Positions 1 to 7,587 of a stretch of 16,193 nt of DNA are shown one piece after another. The stretch's first letter is position 1; every line of letters begins with the position of its first letter. The translations under genes and the position numbers were made by a program. The notes beneath the pieces were generated by a model, which saw only the letters and a program-made list of their open reading frames with translations, was not told the origin of the DNA and did not search any database. The stretch is from Methanosphaera sp. rholeuAM74. GTDB lineage: Archaea; Methanobacteriota; Methanobacteria; Methanobacteriales; Methanobacteriaceae. The DNA is taken from positions 7,432 to 23,624 of the forward strand of contig MUZZ01000058.1 of NCBI GenBank assembly GCA_003266075.1, given 5' to 3'.

Positions 1-2
1 TA

Positions 3-389
3 CACTTAGAAGAAAACGTGACATTCAAGGGATTCCTATCAGATGATGACGTCAAAAAATACTACGCACAATCACAGCTATTCGTACTACCATCCATATC
101 ATCCCTACAAGAAGGATTCGGAATAGTATTACTAGAAGCACTATCATCCAAGACACCAGTAGTAAGTACAGACATAGTGGGAGTAGCAAAAGACGTCACA
201 AAGACAAACAGTGGAATAATAGTAAAACCCAAAAACACATCATCCCTAGCCGATGCAATAACAGACATACTACTAGACCAAGACCAGCAAAAACAAATGG
301 GAGAAAACGGAAGACAACTAGTAGAAGAAAAATATGAATGGAAAAACATATCACAGAGAATACATGACCTATACGAGGAGTTACTATGA
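3..389 (+). CDS. Glycosyltransferase family 4 (GT-B), C-terminal part, cut by the left window edge
   Basis: This is the C-terminal half of a retaining GT-B glycosyltransferase that moves a sugar from a nucleotide-sugar donor to a glycan acceptor. The reading frame is open from base 3 (H-L-E-E-N-V-T-F-K-G), so the GTG at 18 is internal and the true start lies upstream. Visible family signs are the 'FKGFLSDDDVKKYYAQS' strand-helix unit, the 'FVLPSISSLQEGFGIVLLEA' donor-binding loop with an intact E-x7-E pair, and 'TPVVSTDIVG'. Its TGA stop overlaps the next gene's ATG as ATGA, which implies translational coupling. The family is certain from sequence; the sugar donor and the product cannot be told. 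Confidence 0.93.
   Translation, partial: HLEENVTFKGFLSDDDVKKYYAQSQLFVLPSISSLQEGFGIVLLEALSSKTPVVSTDIVGVAKDVTKTNSGIIVKPKNTSSLADAITDILLDQDQQKQMGENGRQLVEEKYEWKNISQRIHDLYEELL
375..380 (+). promoter_or_regulatory. Ribosome binding site of the second glycosyltransferase
   Basis: GAGGAG lies five bases before the ATG at 386, inside the last codons of the preceding gene. It is a good Shine-Dalgarno sequence at normal spacing and supports the ATGA-overlap start. Confidence 0.7.
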
Positions 390-1582
390 AGATATGCTAC
401 ATAGCCAACCTATACCCACCAAACACGTTAGGTGGAGCAGAAATCATAGTAGAAAAGTGTGCAACACGGATAGCACAAGAACATGACGTAATTGTGATTA
501 CCACAAGCCCAGACCATGAAGAACACATCATCAAAGAAGGCAACATGACAATATACCAGATAAACACGACACCATTATACCCAGTATACAAGCAAACAGA
601 AAATAATGGACCTAAAAAAGTGTTATGGCACTTACTAGACTTATACAACGCCAAAACACTGCAACGAATAGAAGAAGTAGTGAAAAAAGAGGAAATAGAA
701 CTAGTACATCTTAACAACTACAAAGGACTGAGTATGAGCGTATTCAAGATAGGAAAGAAACTTGGAATACCACTAGTATTCGAATCACACGACTTCTCAC
801 TAATATGTCCAAGAGCAAATCTGATAAGGGGAAACAACACATTATGTACAAAGAGAAACCCCATATGTGATGGATACGTTAAAATACAGCGAAAACTATT
901 GGATAACAACGTAGATTTACTAATATCACCATCCAACTTCATGATAGAAAAATTTCATGAAAACGGAGTATTTGAAAACACAGAATCAACGAAGATACCA
1001 TTAGGAGTGGAAATAGAGAAGAAACACTACACCAAAAGCTATGACACGATAAACTTCACATACATTGGAAGCCTTGGCAAACACAAAGGAGTACACATAC
1101 TAATACAGGCATTCAAAGAAATCCAAGACGAAAACATAGAACTAAACATCTACGGCAAGGGATACGACGAAGAAGAATTCAGAAAAATGGCAGAAAACGA
1201 CGAACGCATAAAATTCCATGGATACATAGCTAACAATGAGCTAGCAGAAGTATATAGAAAAGCCAACATGACAGTAATACCATCAATATGCTATGATAAC
1301 TCCCCAATGGTAATCTATGAAAGCTTTTCAACTGCAACACCGACACTAGCAAGTAACATCGGTGGAATACCAGAACTGGTAGAGGATGGATACAACGGAC
1401 TACTATTCCAGGCAGAAAGCATTGAAGACATTAAAAACAAAATAGTATATGTGATAAACAATAAACAAATACTAAGGCAACTAGAAGAAAATGCCTACGA
1501 ATCACTACCAGATGATTCTATAAATGTAATGACAGAAAGGCTACTAGCCGAATATGAAAAACTATTAAATGATAAAAAGTGA
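386..1582 (+). CDS. Glycosyltransferase family 4 (GT-B)
   Basis: A full-length (398 residues) GT4-type glycosyltransferase, probably cytosolic or peripheral on the inner face of the membrane, acting in surface polysaccharide or glycoprotein glycan assembly. The N-terminal acceptor domain starts 'MKICYIANLYPPNTLGGAE' with the glycine loop at 15-17 and has an 'ESHDFSLICPR' segment at 133-143. The C-terminal donor domain begins near 'TYIGSLGKHKGVHILI' (225-240). The catalytic loop reads 'CYDNSPMVIYESFS', so the usual E-x7-E pair is D304-x7-E312, with Asp replacing the first Glu; 'SNIGGIPELVEDG' follows. It overlaps the upstream gene by ATGA and is followed after six bases by the membrane protein gene. 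Donor and acceptor are unknown. Confidence 0.95.
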   Translation: MKICYIANLYPPNTLGGAEIIVEKCATRIAQEHDVIVITTSPDHEEHIIKEGNMTIYQINTTPLYPVYKQTENNGPKKVLWHLLDLYNAKTLQRIEEVVKKEEIELVHLNNYKGLSMSVFKIGKKLGIPLVFESHDFSLICPRANLIRGNNTLCTKRNPICDGYVKIQRKLLDNNVDLLISPSNFMIEKFHENGVFENTESTKIPLGVEIEKKHYTKSYDTINFTYIGSLGKHKGVHILIQAFKEIQDENIELNIYGKGYDEEEFRKMAENDERIKFHGYIANNELAEVYRKANMTVIPSICYDNSPMVIYESFSTATPTLASNIGGIPELVEDGYNGLLFQAESIEDIKNKIVYVINNKQILRQLEENAYESLPDDSINVMTERLLAEYEKLLNDKK

Positions 1583-1588
1583 TCCAAG

Positions 1589-3979
1589 ATGAAGATAAAC
1601 AACGTGTTCACATTGAATGACTGGAAATTCAGGGAATTTGCCATAACCATAATAGCAATACAAGTCATGATGTGGATTGTGGGATTAATATCAAGTAACT
1701 CCACACACATACCAATATTCAATGACGTCATCACACTACTATACCTCGGATTTGTGCCGGGAATAATAATACTAAGGGTACTGAAGCTACACAAACTGGG
1801 AAACACCTATACAACACTACTCAGTGTGGGCTTAAGCATAATATCAGTACTACTCGTAGGACTCTTCATGAACCAAGTATACCCACTAGTGGGGATAACA
1901 AGACCACTAGAAAACATTCCACTACTAGTCACCTTCACAGTATACAACATGGGATTACTAGCACTATCCTACTACAAGGACAGAGACTACTACCACACCT
2001 CCGACTCCAAACTAAGCATAAAACTCATAACATCCAACCAATTCCTATGCCTATGCATACTACCACTAATAGCCATAATTGGAGCATACACGCTACAGTA
2101 CTATGGCAACAACTCAATCCAGATACTCTTACTCCTACTGATATGTACACTTGTGCTTACAATGGCATGGGGATACCTTAAGAAGGAGTACTACCACATA
2201 GCAATATTCAGCATAGCAATATCAATACTCTACTATAGTGTGCTAATCTCTAACCACATCTGGGGTTATGACATATTCTTTGAGTACCAATTTGCAACAT
2301 ACGTCATAAAAAATGGGATATGGGATTACACTTGGCCACACGCATACAATGCCATGCTAAGCGTTGTGATGTATGCCCCAATCTACAGCAAACTATCAGG
2401 TATGACCCTCACATGGGTACTTAAGTTCATATACCCATTTCTGTTCTCACTTATCAGTATAGGATTGTATAAGATATTCGAAGAGCATACCGGTTCAAAG
2501 ATTGCATTTCTAGCCGCATTCTTTTTCATAGCATACAATGGGTTCAGCTATGGCTGGATGGTGCAGATGGCAAGACAGCAGATAGCAGAGATATTCCTAG
2601 TGTTGCTGGTGTGGCTGATGATTGACAGAAAGATACCGCAGAACAAGCGTAAACTACTATACCTACTCTTTGGTGTCGGATTAATTGTATCACATTATAG
2701 TGTGACATACCTGTTCATGTTCACGTTGCTTGCATCCATAATCACATTGGATCTTGTCTCAAGTAGCTTCGGCAACATACTAAACAATATACTGCTACGT
2801 TGTGGGGTAGAACACAAGTACTTCGGCAAGTACTTCAAGTTAAAGAATCAGACCATAAGCCTACCACTGTCATTATTCTTTATTGGATTCATCATAGTAT
2901 ATTATTCACTCACGGCTGACAGCAAACCTATAGCATCCCTCTTTGACGCACTACGTATCGTTTCTAATAATCTGGCGAAGATTAGCTTGAATGGGTTAAA
3001 CCCCATGCTAGTGCTTGCAGCAGTTGGATTAGTCCTGATACTTTCCGTGGTTGGATATAAAATCTATAAGAAGATATCCGTCGATGTAGACCCAGATGAA
3101 ATCAGGACATACCCACTAGTACATGATAATGTGCTTAAGCTTAAGTCAATGAGCCTTAGAAGAAAAAGGCTTATCATAGTGGCAGTTACTGTCATAGTGT
3201 TTTTGCACATCTGGTGGCCATTCAAGTACATGGACATAGTCAGCATTAACGCTCAGCGTGTAATCCACCTATCAGTGTTCTTTATCGTCCTAGGATTCAT
3301 TATGAACATAGTGAATCCCAAGTATCTGCACTTCACACGTGAATATAACACGTTCACAATATTCAACATGATAATACTGGCATTCGGATTATTCGTACCA
3401 GCATTCAGAGGACAATTAAGTCTGCAACGTATCTATGAGGTAACATTCGTGGTACTTGCACCATTCTGTATCATAGGGATGTACTATATATTCACCTCAG
3501 CAGTCTCACTAGTACGGGATGTGAACCTGGGAAGAAACATCAAGATATCCTTCAAGGCAATAGGAGTATTCCTAGTATTGTTCTTCATACTTAACACGGG
3601 TTTAATCGACTTATCCGTCGGACAAGTGTCCACTCTCCCACTTGACCCGTCAATGGATGCACCAATATTCAGTCAGGGAGAATATGCTGGGGTGTCATGG
3701 TTTAACCAGTATAATGACAACAACAGCAATGACACAGTATTTTCCGATGCATTCAGTAACATTCTACTCTACTGGCTAAATGACATACACACGACCAATC
3801 CCAAGAACATGTCGGATATGGAGCCCGGAAGCTTCATGTTCCTACGCTCGAACAACATAGATCATAAATCGTTTTTATACGGTAATGGTATGTACATACC
3901 GATTGATGAGCCAATCTGTAAGTCAAGTAGAATCTACGACAATGGAGACTCACAGATATACACGAGAATAGTGAAATAA
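1589..3979 (+). CDS. Large polytopic membrane protein, DUF2206/GT-C-like, probable glycan-assembly enzyme
   Basis: A 796-residue integral membrane protein with about 14-16 hydrophobic segments spread from residue 16 to 675, then a soluble tail (about 680-796) that probably faces outside. In a loop after TM segments near 200-222 it has 'NHIWGYDIFFEYQFA' (222-236). An acidic Asp/Glu pair in an early external loop is typical of GT-C glycosyltransferases that use lipid-linked sugars. A second notable stretch is 'WMVQMARQQIAEIF' (323-336). Size, layout and place between glycosyltransferases fit the archaeal DUF2206 family of membrane proteins, which I recall but cannot confirm here. Start: ATG six bases after the preceding stop, with only a weak GTGAT upstream. 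Alternatives are a flippase or polymerase, but it lacks the usual repeat pattern of MATE/Wzx flippases. Codon use in the middle (about 2400-3350) is less A-biased than in its neighbours. Confidence 0.85.
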   Translation: MKINNVFTLNDWKFREFAITIIAIQVMMWIVGLISSNSTHIPIFNDVITLLYLGFVPGIIILRVLKLHKLGNTYTTLLSVGLSIISVLLVGLFMNQVYPLVGITRPLENIPLLVTFTVYNMGLLALSYYKDRDYYHTSDSKLSIKLITSNQFLCLCILPLIAIIGAYTLQYYGNNSIQILLLLLICTLVLTMAWGYLKKEYYHIAIFSIAISILYYSVLISNHIWGYDIFFEYQFATYVIKNGIWDYTWPHAYNAMLSVVMYAPIYSKLSGMTLTWVLKFIYPFLFSLISIGLYKIFEEHTGSKIAFLAAFFFIAYNGFSYGWMVQMARQQIAEIFLVLLVWLMIDRKIPQNKRKLLYLLFGVGLIVSHYSVTYLFMFTLLASIITLDLVSSSFGNILNNILLRCGVEHKYFGKYFKLKNQTISLPLSLFFIGFIIVYYSLTADSKPIASLFDALRIVSNNLAKISLNGLNPMLVLAAVGLVLILSVVGYKIYKKISVDVDPDEIRTYPLVHDNVLKLKSMSLRRKRLIIVAVTVIVFLHIWWPFKYMDIVSINAQRVIHLSVFFIVLGFIMNIVNPKYLHFTREYNTFTIFNMIILAFGLFVPAFRGQLSLQRIYEVTFVVLAPFCIIGMYYIFTSAVSLVRDVNLGRNIKISFKAIGVFLVLFFILNTGLIDLSVGQVSTLPLDPSMDAPIFSQGEYAGVSWFNQYNDNNSNDTVFSDAFSNILLYWLNDIHTTNPKNMSDMEPGSFMFLRSNNIDHKSFLYGNGMYIPIDEPICKSSRIYDNGDSQIYTRIVK

Positions 3980-4003
3980 TGATGGGAAAGGATGGAATTA
4001 GTT

Positions 4004-5107
4004 ATGAAGATATTGTTCACACACAACACGGCAATGTGGTATAGGCTGGAGTTTTTCAGGATGATAAGTCAAGTCTATGATGTTGACTTGGTTTTCACAC
4101 ACCCACACGTGATTAGCGACATCTACGATGATAATTTGAACATCAAGCACTTAGAAGACGTCAACTACACGCTACTGGAAAACAGGATGGGCTTTGCAAG
4201 TGGATTGGTATCAAAGCTCTTAGGAGACTATGACGTGGTGGTAGGCTGTAGCTGGGACAGTCCACAGGAGTTAATAGAAAGCATAGTGCTGACGGCTATC
4301 TCCACACTCAGAAGAAAACCCCTCATTATATGGCGTGAAGACTGGGACTGGAAGACCGATTACACATTAAAGGACAAACTCTTAGAAAGAATTGTTAAAT
4401 TGCTCGTAAAACGTGCCCAGATAATACTAGTACCAGGAACACTGCACAAGGAGTACTTCACAGAAAAACTAGGAAAAAGTAGTGATGAGGTAGTCATCAT
4501 GCCCAACGTGAGCAACATATCACGAAGCCCGCCACAAATAGAGAAGGATAAGAAAAACAAGACCATACTATACGTGGGAAGACTCATAACCAGAAAAGGA
4601 GTAATATACCTACTGGATGCCTACAAGAAGCTGACACAGGACATGGATAACACCAGACTAATAATAGTTGGAACAGGACCACTGGAAGACCAGCTAAAAA
4701 AACACGTCGAAGAGGAAAACATAGCAGACGTCACATTCACGGGCAGAGTAGATAACAACAGACTAGAAGAATACTATAAACAGGCAAACCTCACAGTAAT
4801 ACCATCCATAAACTATGGCATGGCAGACCCATGGGTCTTCGTCCTAAACGAGGCTATGTACTACAGTAACCCGATAATAGCAACAGACGCTGTTGGTGCA
4901 GGAAAAGACCTGGTAAGAGACAACGGAATCATAGTGGAAGAGAAAAACACTGAACAACTATACAATGCTATGCATAAAATACTATCTGATGATAAACTAG
5001 AGGAGTACATGTCACAACAGTCAAGAAAAATCATAGAAGACGAATACCAATACGAGGATATGGCTGAAGCATTCATAAAAGCCATAAAAACCGTGGAAAA
5101 AGAATGA
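4004..5107 (+). CDS. Glycosyltransferase family 4 (GT-B)
   Basis: A 367-residue GT4-family glycosyltransferase. The reading frame has an earlier ATG at 3992, but starting at 4004 gives the usual 'MKILFTHNTAMWYRLEFF' opening and better spacing from the GGGAAAGGA upstream; the 3992 start would put that purine run almost against the ATG. The acceptor domain carries 'WREDWDW' near 110-116. The donor domain starts around 'ILYVGRLITRKG' (188-199) and has 'VGTGPLEDQL' and 'VTFTGRV'. The catalytic loop is 'MADPWVFVLNEAMYYSNP', giving D275-x7-E283, the Asp variant of the E-x7-E pair. It ends the glycan operon; a 59-base gap separates it from the transporter. The acceptor and sugar cannot be assigned. 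Confidence 0.93.
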   Translation: MKILFTHNTAMWYRLEFFRMISQVYDVDLVFTHPHVISDIYDDNLNIKHLEDVNYTLLENRMGFASGLVSKLLGDYDVVVGCSWDSPQELIESIVLTAISTLRRKPLIIWREDWDWKTDYTLKDKLLERIVKLLVKRAQIILVPGTLHKEYFTEKLGKSSDEVVIMPNVSNISRSPPQIEKDKKNKTILYVGRLITRKGVIYLLDAYKKLTQDMDNTRLIIVGTGPLEDQLKKHVEEENIADVTFTGRVDNNRLEEYYKQANLTVIPSINYGMADPWVFVLNEAMYYSNPIIATDAVGAGKDLVRDNGIIVEEKNTEQLYNAMHKILSDDKLEEYMSQQSRKIIEDEYQYEDMAEAFIKAIKTVEKE

Positions 5108-5166
5108 TTTAAACTGGATAATTGAAAAGAAAAAAAATGATAAAATGAAATAATGAAGGCAAGATA

Positions 5167-6636
5167 ATGGCACAAAAAAACAAGTGGAACAGCTCACTAA
5201 ACTTCCTATTGGCAATGATAGGATCAGCTGTAGGATTGGGAAACATATGGAGATATCCATACATAGCATACACCAATGGTGGAGGAACATTCCTCATACC
5301 ATACATAATATCAATACTATGCATGGGAATACCATTGCTATTTATTGAATACGGGGCAGGATTCAAGTTCAAGGCAGGAATTAGTAAAATTCTCACCCAC
5401 ATAAACAAGAAATATGAATACATCGCATGGTACATCCAACTAATACCATTCATGATAGTGACATATTACTCATGCATAGTAGCATGGGATTTGATATACA
5501 TACCATCAAGCCTGACCAAGGCATGGGGAACAAACCCAGATAACTTCTTCACACACACAGTACTAAACAGCATAGACGGGTTTCAGGGACTTCTAAGCAT
5601 ATCCATATACGTACTAATAGCACTGATGATCATCTGGTTCATAGCATGGTTCATATCACACAAAAACATAAACGACGGACTAGCAAAGGCAAACAAGATA
5701 CTCATACCACTACTATTTGCCATAATGACGGCAATAATCATATACTCACTAACCCTGCCAGGCTCCACAATAGGTGTGAACGCATTTCTAAGACCGGACT
5801 GGACTGAGATAACAAACCACAACATATGGCTAGCAGCATTCGGACAAATATTCTTCTCACTAAACCTGGGACTGACAATAGTAATAGCATACGCAAGCTA
5901 CCTACCAGACGATGTCAACATACCCAAAAATGCTATACTAGTAGCAATAGCAAACAGTGCGTTCGAAGTAGCAACAGCAATAGGCATATTCGCAATACTG
6001 GGACATATGAGCCAGACAACACACACACCACTAAACCAGCTCATAACACAGGGAACAGGACTAGCATTCATAGCATTCCCACAAGTACTCAACATAATCG
6101 GAAAAGCTGGATACATAATAGGACCATTATTCTTCATGTGCATACTATTTGCGGGGATAACATCACTAATCTCACTAATAGAACCAATAACACTGTCAGT
6201 GACAAACAAGTTCGGACACAAACGAAAATACATAGTAAGCGTAGTGTGTCTATCAGGATTCATCATATCCATACTCTACACTACAAGTGCGGGAAGTGCC
6301 ATAATCGGATTATACGACGGATTCCTAAGCCAATTCGCACTACTACTAAACGCATTACTGGAAATAATAATCATAGGATGGATATATGGAGTTGACAAAC
6401 TAGTAGATGGAATCAACAAAAACTCTGAAAAAGTGAAACTAGGAACAAAATGGATTATTGCAGTAAAATACGTGATACCTCTAATAATAACCTCACTTTG
6501 GATAACGGGAATAATCACACTAATAAAAACAGAGGACATCTTCCAATTAACAATGCTAACGATACTAATAATACTACTAATAACAGTACCAGCAATCCTC
6601 ACAAAACTACCTGCAGATGTAAACGACTATAACTAA
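5167..6636 (+). CDS. Neurotransmitter:sodium symporter (NSS/SNF) family transporter
   Basis: A 489-residue secondary transporter, about 11-12 membrane helices, that should couple uptake of an amino acid or similar small amine to sodium entry. TM1 carries the family signature 'GSAVGLGNIWRYPY' (19-32). By alignment in mind with LeuT, A21, V22 and N26 match the Na+ site residues A22, V23 and N27, and Y101 matches the substrate-site Tyr108. TM6 'FSLNLGLTIVIAYASY' (230-245) has the unwound-helix pattern, and TM8 'FAGITSLISLIEP' (328-340) supplies the T-S pair of the second sodium site. The length is close to the usual 440-510 of prokaryotic members. Start: ATG at 5167; the RBS is weak (GAAGGC). 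It may read through from the glycosyltransferases or have its own promoter in the short AT-rich gap. The substrate cannot be read from sequence. Confidence 0.95.
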   Translation: MAQKNKWNSSLNFLLAMIGSAVGLGNIWRYPYIAYTNGGGTFLIPYIISILCMGIPLLFIEYGAGFKFKAGISKILTHINKKYEYIAWYIQLIPFMIVTYYSCIVAWDLIYIPSSLTKAWGTNPDNFFTHTVLNSIDGFQGLLSISIYVLIALMIIWFIAWFISHKNINDGLAKANKILIPLLFAIMTAIIIYSLTLPGSTIGVNAFLRPDWTEITNHNIWLAAFGQIFFSLNLGLTIVIAYASYLPDDVNIPKNAILVAIANSAFEVATAIGIFAILGHMSQTTHTPLNQLITQGTGLAFIAFPQVLNIIGKAGYIIGPLFFMCILFAGITSLISLIEPITLSVTNKFGHKRKYIVSVVCLSGFIISILYTTSAGSAIIGLYDGFLSQFALLLNALLEIIIIGWIYGVDKLVDGINKNSEKVKLGTKWIIAVKYVIPLIITSLWITGIITLIKTEDIFQLTMLTILIILLITVPAILTKLPADVNDYN

Positions 6637-6660
6637 AATCATCACCCCCATTCACACAAT

Positions 6661-6700
6661 TTCTTTTTTATCATAATTATTGTCATAAAACCTTTTTATG
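6661..6700 (+). terminator. Candidate terminator after the transporter gene
   Basis: A T-rich stretch (TTCTTTTTTA at 6661-6670) lies 25 bases after the stop at 6636, of the kind that ends transcription in archaea. A second T-tract is part of a perfect 7-bp inverted repeat, CATAAAA (6684-6690) and TTTTATG (6694-6700), with a three-base loop. No strong GC stem is present, as expected for archaeal intrinsic termination. Confidence 0.5.
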
Positions 6701-6772
6701 AAATATTAATATACTGTGTTCCACATATATTTATTATAAGTAGTGTGTGTAGTTGATTTTTTAATTCTGAAA

Positions 6773-6780
6773 TTTATAAA
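6773..6780 (+). promoter_or_regulatory. Candidate TATA box for the QueG-like gene
   Basis: TTTATAAA lies in a very AT-rich leader between the transporter terminator and the iron-sulfur gene. An archaeal start site would fall about 25 bases downstream, near 6805, leaving about 70 bases of leader before the preferred ATG. Another TATA-like run is at 6725-6738, so the assignment is tentative. Confidence 0.3.
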
Positions 6781-6867
6781 TGTGAAATATGTTTTTAATA
6801 ATGTGTTGATAGTTTAATTGTCTTTGATGTGGATTTTTTATGGTGTATAGGTAGTTGTAGTTCTTAT

Positions 6868-6873
6868 GGTGAT
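6868..6873 (+). promoter_or_regulatory. Ribosome binding site that fixes the start of the QueG-like gene
   Basis: GGTGAT three bases before the ATG at 6877 pairs with the extreme 3' end of archaeal 16S rRNA (AUCACC). It sits at the register seen in GGAGGTGAT-type sites. The upstream in-frame GTG at 6829 has no such sequence. Confidence 0.55.
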
Positions 6874-6876
6874 CTT

Positions 6877-7560
6877 ATGAGCTTAAATAGTCTTTTAGAT
6901 GCTTATTGTAGGGATAATGTTTCATTGTATTCATTTGTTTGTATTAGGGGTTTTGAGGATTTTATTGTGGATGAGAGTCTTAGGAAGTATTCTTATGCTG
7001 TGTCTATTGGTATAAGAGTTCCAGATGAAGTTTTAGATGACTTGCCCGATAAAATCGCTGAGGTCGAGTATCTTAATGCTTATAACAGAATCAATGAGAG
7101 GTTGAACGTTGTTTCTAAAGAGATTGAGGATATGATTACTGGTTATGGTTATGGTGCTAGGGCTGTGAATTCATCCCTGATTCTTCCTAATGCTAATCTG
7201 GAGGGGGAGGTTTCCCATAAGTTCATCGCACACCTTGGTGGTCTCGGATGGATTGGTAAGAGTTGTCTTCTTATTACACCAGAGTTTGGTCCTAGAATCA
7301 GGTGGTCTAGTGTTCTTACCGATTACCCATTGACCACTAATAGAAAATCCCTCAAGTCACGTTGTGGCAGTTGTAGTGTTTGTGTGGATAGTTGTCCGGC
7401 AGGTGCTTTTAAGAATGTTGAGTTCAGGGTTGGCGACGATCGTAGTGTAAGATATGATGCATATGCTTGTAAGAAACGTTTTGAAAAACTGGAATCGGAG
7501 AATAGACCACGTCTGTGCGGTATTTGTGTTAAGGTATGCCCATGGGGTCAGAAAAAATAA
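6877..7560 (+). CDS. QueG-like double [4Fe-4S] cluster protein (epoxyqueuosine reductase-related)
   Basis: A 227-residue soluble iron-sulfur protein. The reading frame could begin at a GTG (6829), but that adds an unlikely Cys/Ser-rich leader without an RBS; the ATG at 6877 has GGTGAT. The core 'HLGGLGWIGKSCLLITPEFG' (119-138) matches the QueG family's G-x-GW-x-GK region. It is followed by C163-x2-C166-x2-C169-x3-C173-P, then C198, and C214-x2-C217-x3-C221-P: eight cysteines, enough for two [4Fe-4S] clusters. Bacterial QueG is about 380 residues and reduces epoxyqueuosine in tRNA with cobalamin; this short form lacks the C-terminal extension, and archaea generally make archaeosine instead, so the substrate is unknown. 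Codon use is unlike all its neighbours (Gly mostly GGT, T/G-rich sense strand). It converges with the wall protein, stops 27 bases apart. Confidence 0.85.
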   Translation: MSLNSLLDAYCRDNVSLYSFVCIRGFEDFIVDESLRKYSYAVSIGIRVPDEVLDDLPDKIAEVEYLNAYNRINERLNVVSKEIEDMITGYGYGARAVNSSLILPNANLEGEVSHKFIAHLGGLGWIGKSCLLITPEFGPRIRWSSVLTDYPLTTNRKSLKSRCGSCSVCVDSCPAGAFKNVEFRVGDDRSVRYDAYACKKRFEKLESENRPRLCGICVKVCPWGQKK

Positions 7561-7561
7561 T
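7552..7561 (-). terminator. Candidate T-tract terminator of the wall-binding protein gene
   Basis: On the minus strand, about 26-36 bases past the stop of the secreted protein, the sequence reads TTATTTTTT, inside the last codons of the convergent QueG-like gene. A short inverted repeat (TAGAA-AC-TTCTA, 7579-7590) overlaps the stop codon. Both are weak, and transcripts of the two genes may overlap here. Confidence 0.35.
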
Positions 7562-7587
7562 GAGAAAATGGGGGAGGTTAGAAACTT

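Noticed and set aside
5826..6395. 189-codon ORF in another frame within the transporter gene
   Set aside because: Its Thr/Asn/His/Ile-rich composition is a by-product of the ATA/ACA/CTA codons of the transporter, which has full family motifs in its own frame.
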